NCBI GenBank assembly: GCA_050486205.1
Contig: JBJHCW010000005.1
Span: 310,001-374,000, forward strand
Direction of reading: 5' to 3'
Length of the DNA stretch: 64,000 nucleotides
From: PWQG01 sp050486205
GTDB taxonomy: Bacteria; Pseudomonadota; Gammaproteobacteria; Pseudomonadales; Pseudohongiellaceae
The translations under genes were made by a program, and so were the position numbers. The first letter of the stretch is position 1. The number at the start of each line of letters is the position of its first letter. Of the stretch, positions 60,322-64,000 are shown piece after piece. The notes below the pieces were generated by a model. The model was not told the origin of the DNA and ran no database searches. It saw only the letters and a list, made by a program, of their open reading frames with translations.

Positions 60322-61101
60322 ATGAAAATTCGGACAGGGCTTTTCCTGCTGCTCATGTTGCTGTCGGGCACACCGGCCTTTGCCCAGGACACCGGTGGTG
60401 CGGTGCAGCTTGTTGAAAGCCTGGGCGGCGTGCCGGCAATCAGCATGACAACACAGGATGATGGTACGCAGCAGTATTCGGTGACACTGCAGATCCTGGT
60501 GATCATGACAGCGTTGACGCTGCTGCCCGCTCTGGCCATGATGATGACCGCGTTCACGCGCATCATTGTAGTGTTTGCCATTCTTCGTCAGGCTATTGGT
60601 CTGCAACAGACACCCTCTAACCAGATTCTGCTCGGACTCGCCCTTTTTCTGTCGGTATTTGTCATGATGCCGGTTCTGCAGCAAGTCAATGAATTTGCGC
60701 TGCAGCCCTACATCAACGAAGAGATTGGTGCCCAGGATGCGCTGAACAGGGCAGAGCAGCCGTTCAGGGAATTCATGCTTGCCCAGACACGCGAGTCGGA
60801 TCTGATGTTGTTTCTCGAGCTGTCCGACTCACCGCCGCTGGCTTCGCCCGATGAGGTGCCACTGAGCGTGCTGGTGCCATCGTTTGTCACCAGTGAACTG
60901 AAAACCGCTTTCCAGATCGGGTTCATGTTGTTCATACCGTTTCTCGTGATCGACCTGGTGGTGGCCAGCGTGTTGATGGCCATGGGGATGATGATGCTTT
61001 CGCCAATCATTATCAGCCTACCGTTCAAAATCATGCTGTTTGTGCTGGTGGACGGCTGGGCAATGGTGATCGGAACTCTTGCCGCCAGTTTCGGAACCTG
61101 A
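60322..61101 (+). CDS. fliP: Flagellar export gate protein FliP
   Basis: A 259-residue polytopic membrane protein forming the FliP5-FliQ4-FliR1 export pore. It keeps the cleavable signal peptide characteristic of FliP (MKIRTGLFLLLMLLSGTPAF...AQ). The conserved MMTAFTRIIVVFAILRQA, LGLALFLSVFVMMPVLQQ, and IGFMLFIPFLVIDLVVASVL with MMMLSPIIISLPFKIMLFV are intact. Confidence 0.96.
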   Translation: MKIRTGLFLLLMLLSGTPAFAQDTGGAVQLVESLGGVPAISMTTQDDGTQQYSVTLQILVIMTALTLLPALAMMMTAFTRIIVVFAILRQAIGLQQTPSNQILLGLALFLSVFVMMPVLQQVNEFALQPYINEEIGAQDALNRAEQPFREFMLAQTRESDLMLFLELSDSPPLASPDEVPLSVLVPSFVTSELKTAFQIGFMLFIPFLVIDLVVASVLMAMGMMMLSPIIISLPFKIMLFVLVDGWAMVIGTLAASFGT

Positions 61102-61124
61102 TGTACGGGAAATGAGGTACGGAT

Positions 61125-61394
61125 ATGACACCTGACGTAGTGGTCAACATCTGGCGCGAAGCCATGTGGCTGGTCTTCATCATGGTAGCAGTGACGATTC
61201 TGCCCAGTCTGGTTGTGGGACTTGTGGTGAGTACCTTTCAGGCGGCCACACAGATCAATGAGCAGACCTTGAGCTTTCTGCCCCGACTGCTCACCATGTT
61301 GCTTGTGGTGATCATCACCGGGCCCTGGTTGCTGCGTCGTGTGCTGGACTTCACCGAAAATCTTATCCTGAACATTCCGATGCTGGTGGGCTGA
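61125..61394 (+). CDS. fliQ: Flagellar export gate protein FliQ
   Basis: An 89-residue protein with two membrane spans (AMWLVFIMVAVTILPSLVVG and LTMLLVVIITGPWLL). The segment FQAATQINEQTLSFLPRLL is the family signature. It is the small subunit of the FliPQR pore, 1 nt before fliR. Confidence 0.96.
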   Translation: MTPDVVVNIWREAMWLVFIMVAVTILPSLVVGLVVSTFQAATQINEQTLSFLPRLLTMLLVVIITGPWLLRRVLDFTENLILNIPMLVG

Positions 61395-61395
61395 C

Positions 61396-62178
61396 ATGGA
61401 GTTTCTGGCGCTCACCGATGCCGAACTCGGCGCCTGGCTGGGTGGCTTTCTCTGGCCCCTGTTCCGTATCCTGGGATTTCTGATGGTGGCACCGGTGCTG
61501 GGCAGCAACCTTGTGCCCATGCGTGTGCGATTGGTGCTCGCGGTGGTGCTGGCCTTTGTTGCCGCGCCGCTTGCCGGCGATGTGCCTGCGGTAGATGGGC
61601 TTTCCCTGTCGGCTATGCTGATTGTGCTGCAGCAGGTGCTGGTGGGGGCTGCCCTTGGTTTTTTCCTTCAGATCATTTTCCAGTTGTTTACCCTGGCCAG
61701 TCAGATGATTGCCATGCAGATGGGACTCGGTTTTGCTTCGATGATGGATCCTGCCAACGGTGTGACAGGCGCTATTCTGAGCACATTCTACGTGATGTTC
61801 GTCACCTTGTTGTTTGTGACCATGGACGGCCATCTCTTGATGATTGCCATACTGATTGACAGCTTCCAGGCCTTGCCGGTTGGTACCCAGGGTCTTTCCG
61901 ATGGCATGATCCTGCAACTGGTATCGACCATTTCCTGGGCATTCGGCAGCGCGCTGGTGCTGGCCCTGCCAGCGGTGACGGCGCTGCTGTTGACCAATTT
62001 CGCGTTTGGCATCATGACGCGTGCAGCGCCCCAGATGAACATTTTTGCCCTGGGCTTTCCTGTGGCACTGATGTTCGGTCTGTTCATTCTCTGGGTCCTT
62101 GTGTCAGTGGCACAGGAATCCCTCTCTGCAATTTTCAACGAAGCGTTTCTGATGATGCGCGCGCTGTTCCTGGAGTAG
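61396..62178 (+). CDS. fliR: Flagellar export gate protein FliR
   Basis: A 260-residue polytopic protein completing the FliPQR pore. Recognisable segments are LWPLFRILGFLMVAPVLG, the central LVGAALGFFLQIIFQLF and the hydrophobic C-terminal half with NFAFGIMTRAAPQMNIFALG. It is 3 nt before flhB, with which it interacts in the export gate. Confidence 0.95.
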   Translation: MEFLALTDAELGAWLGGFLWPLFRILGFLMVAPVLGSNLVPMRVRLVLAVVLAFVAAPLAGDVPAVDGLSLSAMLIVLQQVLVGAALGFFLQIIFQLFTLASQMIAMQMGLGFASMMDPANGVTGAILSTFYVMFVTLLFVTMDGHLLMIAILIDSFQALPVGTQGLSDGMILQLVSTISWAFGSALVLALPAVTALLLTNFAFGIMTRAAPQMNIFALGFPVALMFGLFILWVLVSVAQESLSAIFNEAFLMMRALFLE

Positions 62179-62181
62179 GCT

Positions 62182-63336
62182 ATGGCCGAAGACAAGGATT
62201 CATCAGCGGAGAAGTCACAGGAACCTACCCAGAAACGCCTCGATAAAGCGAAGCAGGACGGTGATGTTGCGCGGTCACGCGAACTGAACACCCTGGCCAT
62301 ACTTGTGTTCGGCTCCGGGGGCATGATCCTGTTCGGCGGCTATATGGGTACCATGCTCTCAGGCGTCATGCGGCACAATTTTGTGATACACCGCGACAGC
62401 CTTTTTGATGACGCCGCAATCTTCTCCCATTTGACGGCGTCTGCGGTCGCCGGACTGCAGTCGCTGCTGCCATTGTTTGGTGTATTGCTGGTGGCCGCGA
62501 TTCTCGGACCCATCGCCCTGAGCGGCTGGAATTTCACTTTCAAGGCTGTGGCACCAAAGGCGAGCCGGATGAACCCGTTTTCCGGACTCAAACGCATGTT
62601 TGGTTCAAAAGCCCTGATGGAGCTGGCCAAAGCCCTCGCAAAGGTGTTTGTGGTGGGGTCGCTGGCGTCGCTGATCCTGTATCTGAATACCGAGCGCATA
62701 CTGGGTATTCAGCAGCAGGCACTGCAACCAGCGATTGCCCATGCTGCCAGTATCGTTGCGTGGTCAGTGTTGGCCATGTCCTGCACCATGATCCTGATAG
62801 TCCTGGTGGACATTCCGTTTCAGCTGCATCAGCACAAACAGAAACTGCGCATGACATTCCAGCAGGTCAAAGATGAACACAAGGACACGGACGGACGACC
62901 CGAGGTCAAGCAGAAGATCCGGCAGTTGCAGATGCAGATGGCGCAAAACCGCATGCTCAGCGATATGAGCGAGGCTGATGTGGTGATCACCAACCCCGAG
63001 CATTTTGCGGTTGCATTGCGTTACGATCAGCAGGGCTCGGGTGCGCCGGTCATGATCGCCAGCGGCGTTGATTTCATGGCAATGAAGATGCGTGAAATTG
63101 CGCGCGAGCACGAAATTCCCGTGGTGCAGTCTCCGGCCTTGGCCCGGGCAATTTACTTCAACACAAGCATTGGTGATGAAATTCCTGCCGGGCTCTACAC
63201 CGCAGTAGCCCAGGTGTTGGCCTATGTCTATCAGTTGCGCAGCTGGCGTACCGGTGATGGGCCGTTGCCCGAGCTGGCCGGGGATCTGCCCATCCCGGAT
63301 GAGCTGAAACGTTCGGCAACTGGTCAATCCGGGTAA
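62182..63336 (+). CDS. flhB: Flagellar export switch protein FlhB
   Basis: A 384-residue protein with four membrane spans and a cytoplasmic domain that is self-cleaved to change export specificity when FliK signals. The N-terminus EKSQEPTQKRLDKAKQDG and KAPKASRMNPFSGLKRMF are typical. The cleavage site reads Asn271-Pro272-Glu273-His274 in VVITNPEHFAVALRYD instead of the common NPTH. The C-terminal PVVQSPALARAIYFN fits. Length equals Salmonella FlhB (383). Confidence 0.95.
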   Translation: MAEDKDSSAEKSQEPTQKRLDKAKQDGDVARSRELNTLAILVFGSGGMILFGGYMGTMLSGVMRHNFVIHRDSLFDDAAIFSHLTASAVAGLQSLLPLFGVLLVAAILGPIALSGWNFTFKAVAPKASRMNPFSGLKRMFGSKALMELAKALAKVFVVGSLASLILYLNTERILGIQQQALQPAIAHAASIVAWSVLAMSCTMILIVLVDIPFQLHQHKQKLRMTFQQVKDEHKDTDGRPEVKQKIRQLQMQMAQNRMLSDMSEADVVITNPEHFAVALRYDQQGSGAPVMIASGVDFMAMKMREIAREHEIPVVQSPALARAIYFNTSIGDEIPAGLYTAVAQVLAYVYQLRSWRTGDGPLPELAGDLPIPDELKRSATGQSG

Positions 63337-63535
63337 AGCCGGAAAAACAGGCACGATACTTGAATAGACAGTGCAAGGGCATTACCGACATGGGCTGCAG
63401 AGCCCGGAAACCGGTGCCCGATGCAAGGCGGGCATCATCAATTTGACGTATTGGCTGTCAAGAAATTGAATTCAGATGATTGGCGTCGGAATACTGGCAC
63501 CAGTCACCATCAACAGGATCTGTCCACGGGCAAAC

Positions 63536-64000
63536 ATGAGCATAGGTTCCAATATAGACAGACATCTGCTGCTCCACAATGCCCGGACGTTGACGCGCGG
63601 CAACCTTGGTATTCCCATATTGTTGCTGGTAATCCTGGCAATGATGACATTGCCCATTCCGCCGTTTTTGCTCGATGTGTTCTTCACGTTCAACATCACC
63701 ATTGCCCTGGTGGTGCTCTGCGTGGCGGTGTACGCCATGCGACCCCTGGACTTTGCCGTTTTTCCCACAATATTGTTGGTGGCCACACTGCTGCGCCTGG
63801 CGCTCAATGTTGCGTCCACCCGTGTGGTGCTGCTGAATGGTCATGAGGGTGGAGCGTCTGCGGGGCGGGTGATCGAGTCCTTCGGTGAGGTGGTAATCGG
63901 TGGTAACTACGCTGTTGGTCTGATTGTGTTTGTGATTCTGATCATCATCAATTTTGTGGTGGTGACAAAGGGTGCCGGCCGAATAGCGGAGGTCAGTGCA
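63536..64000 (+). CDS. flhA: Flagellar export gate protein FlhA (N-terminal part; runs off the window)
   Basis: The first 155 codons of FlhA, the proton-driven export gate subunit. The frame stays open to the last base, so no stop is in the window. Seen are GNLGIPILLLVILAMMTLPI, PFLLDVFFTFNITIALVVL, RPLDFAVFPTILLVATLLRL, NVASTRVVLLNGHEGGA and ESFGEVVIGGNYAVGLIVF with VVVTKGAGRIAEVSA. I start at 63536 by family alignment from memory; an in-frame ATG at 63476 is possible and neither has a strong ribosome site. The 199-nt gap after flhB shows a short GGGCT/AGCCC hairpin and no sigma-54 site. Confidence 0.93.
   Translation, partial: MSIGSNIDRHLLLHNARTLTRGNLGIPILLLVILAMMTLPIPPFLLDVFFTFNITIALVVLCVAVYAMRPLDFAVFPTILLVATLLRLALNVASTRVVLLNGHEGGASAGRVIESFGEVVIGGNYAVGLIVFVILIIINFVVVTKGAGRIAEVSA

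Noticed and set aside
63495..63512. CTGGCACCAGTCACCATC before flhA as a sigma-54 promoter
   Set aside because: It has TGGCAC but no TTGC at the -12 position.
63337..63535. Possible c-di-GMP riboswitch or other structured RNA before flhA
   Set aside because: None of the conserved GEMM segments are present; only a 5-bp hairpin is visible.
1..64000. tRNA, rRNA, CRISPR, prophage or transposon
   Set aside because: I looked for these and saw no clover-leaf set, no regularly spaced repeats, no integrase/transposase motifs; short tRNAs could still escape reading by eye.

Overview
The window reads as chromosome of a free-living, polarly flagellated gammaproteobacterium of the Pseudomonadales/Cellvibrionales kind. 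The grounds are the FleS/FleR two-component pair leading the flagellar operon, sigma-54 promoters in front of flagellar genes, a MotY stator-ring protein, and the order argG-motY-pyrC-rnt with grxD and argF close by, which I recall from Pseudomonas. Coding density is high and base composition looks even. I saw no rRNA, tRNA, CRISPR array, insertion sequence, integrase or phage gene.

Region 1 (1-10261) is mixed metabolism and cell envelope: the end of a beta-lactamase-fold serine hydrolase, a KAS III-like thiolase-fold enzyme, an uncharacterised secreted protein plus outer-membrane beta-barrel pair, a Tat-exported aldo/keto reductase, an exported M20 amidohydrolase, IlvD, a cytochrome c/PQQ-propeller dehydrogenase and an O6-alkylguanine-DNA methyltransferase.

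Region 2 (10242-19920) holds a two-gene signalling operon (REC-CheC-like and PAS-GGDEF), XdhC, inorganic pyrophosphatase, a group consistent with acyl-CoA catabolism (amidase, alpha-methylacyl-CoA racemase-type CoA transferase, HSD10-like dehydrogenase, acyl-CoA dehydrogenase) and the pilus-retraction ATPase PilU.

Region 3 (19931-42955) is housekeeping: pyrB, exonuclease I, a PlsC-type acyltransferase, a DUF349 protein, dinG, a cyclophilin with a large insertion, a MobA/MocA-type nucleotidyltransferase, a 53-codon acidic ORF, nrdB and nrdA with a compound NrdR/DnaA-type control region, argF with a terminator-like leader hairpin, grxD, pyrC-rnt, motY, argG, an unknown periplasmic protein, rsxB-nth and rubredoxin.

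Region 4 (42976-47468) has metG, an HtrA/Deg-like periplasmic protease and dcd.

Region 5 (47573-64000) is one co-directional flagellar block: fleS-fleR-fliE-F-G-H-I-J-K-L-M-N-O-P-Q-R-flhB and the start of flhA. It encodes the two-component switch, MS ring, C ring, export ATPase complex, hook-length ruler and the membrane export gate. Clear sigma-54 promoters precede fleS and fliL. fleQ, normally next to fleS in Pseudomonas, is not at this site.

I did not find a convincing wholly new system. The best leads are the 205-aa secreted protein with a TonB-box-like motif next to a beta-barrel, the cyclophilin insertion, the argF leader hairpin, the nrdA control region, the REC-CheC/PAS-GGDEF pair, and small repeats at pyrC and at the pilU stop codon.
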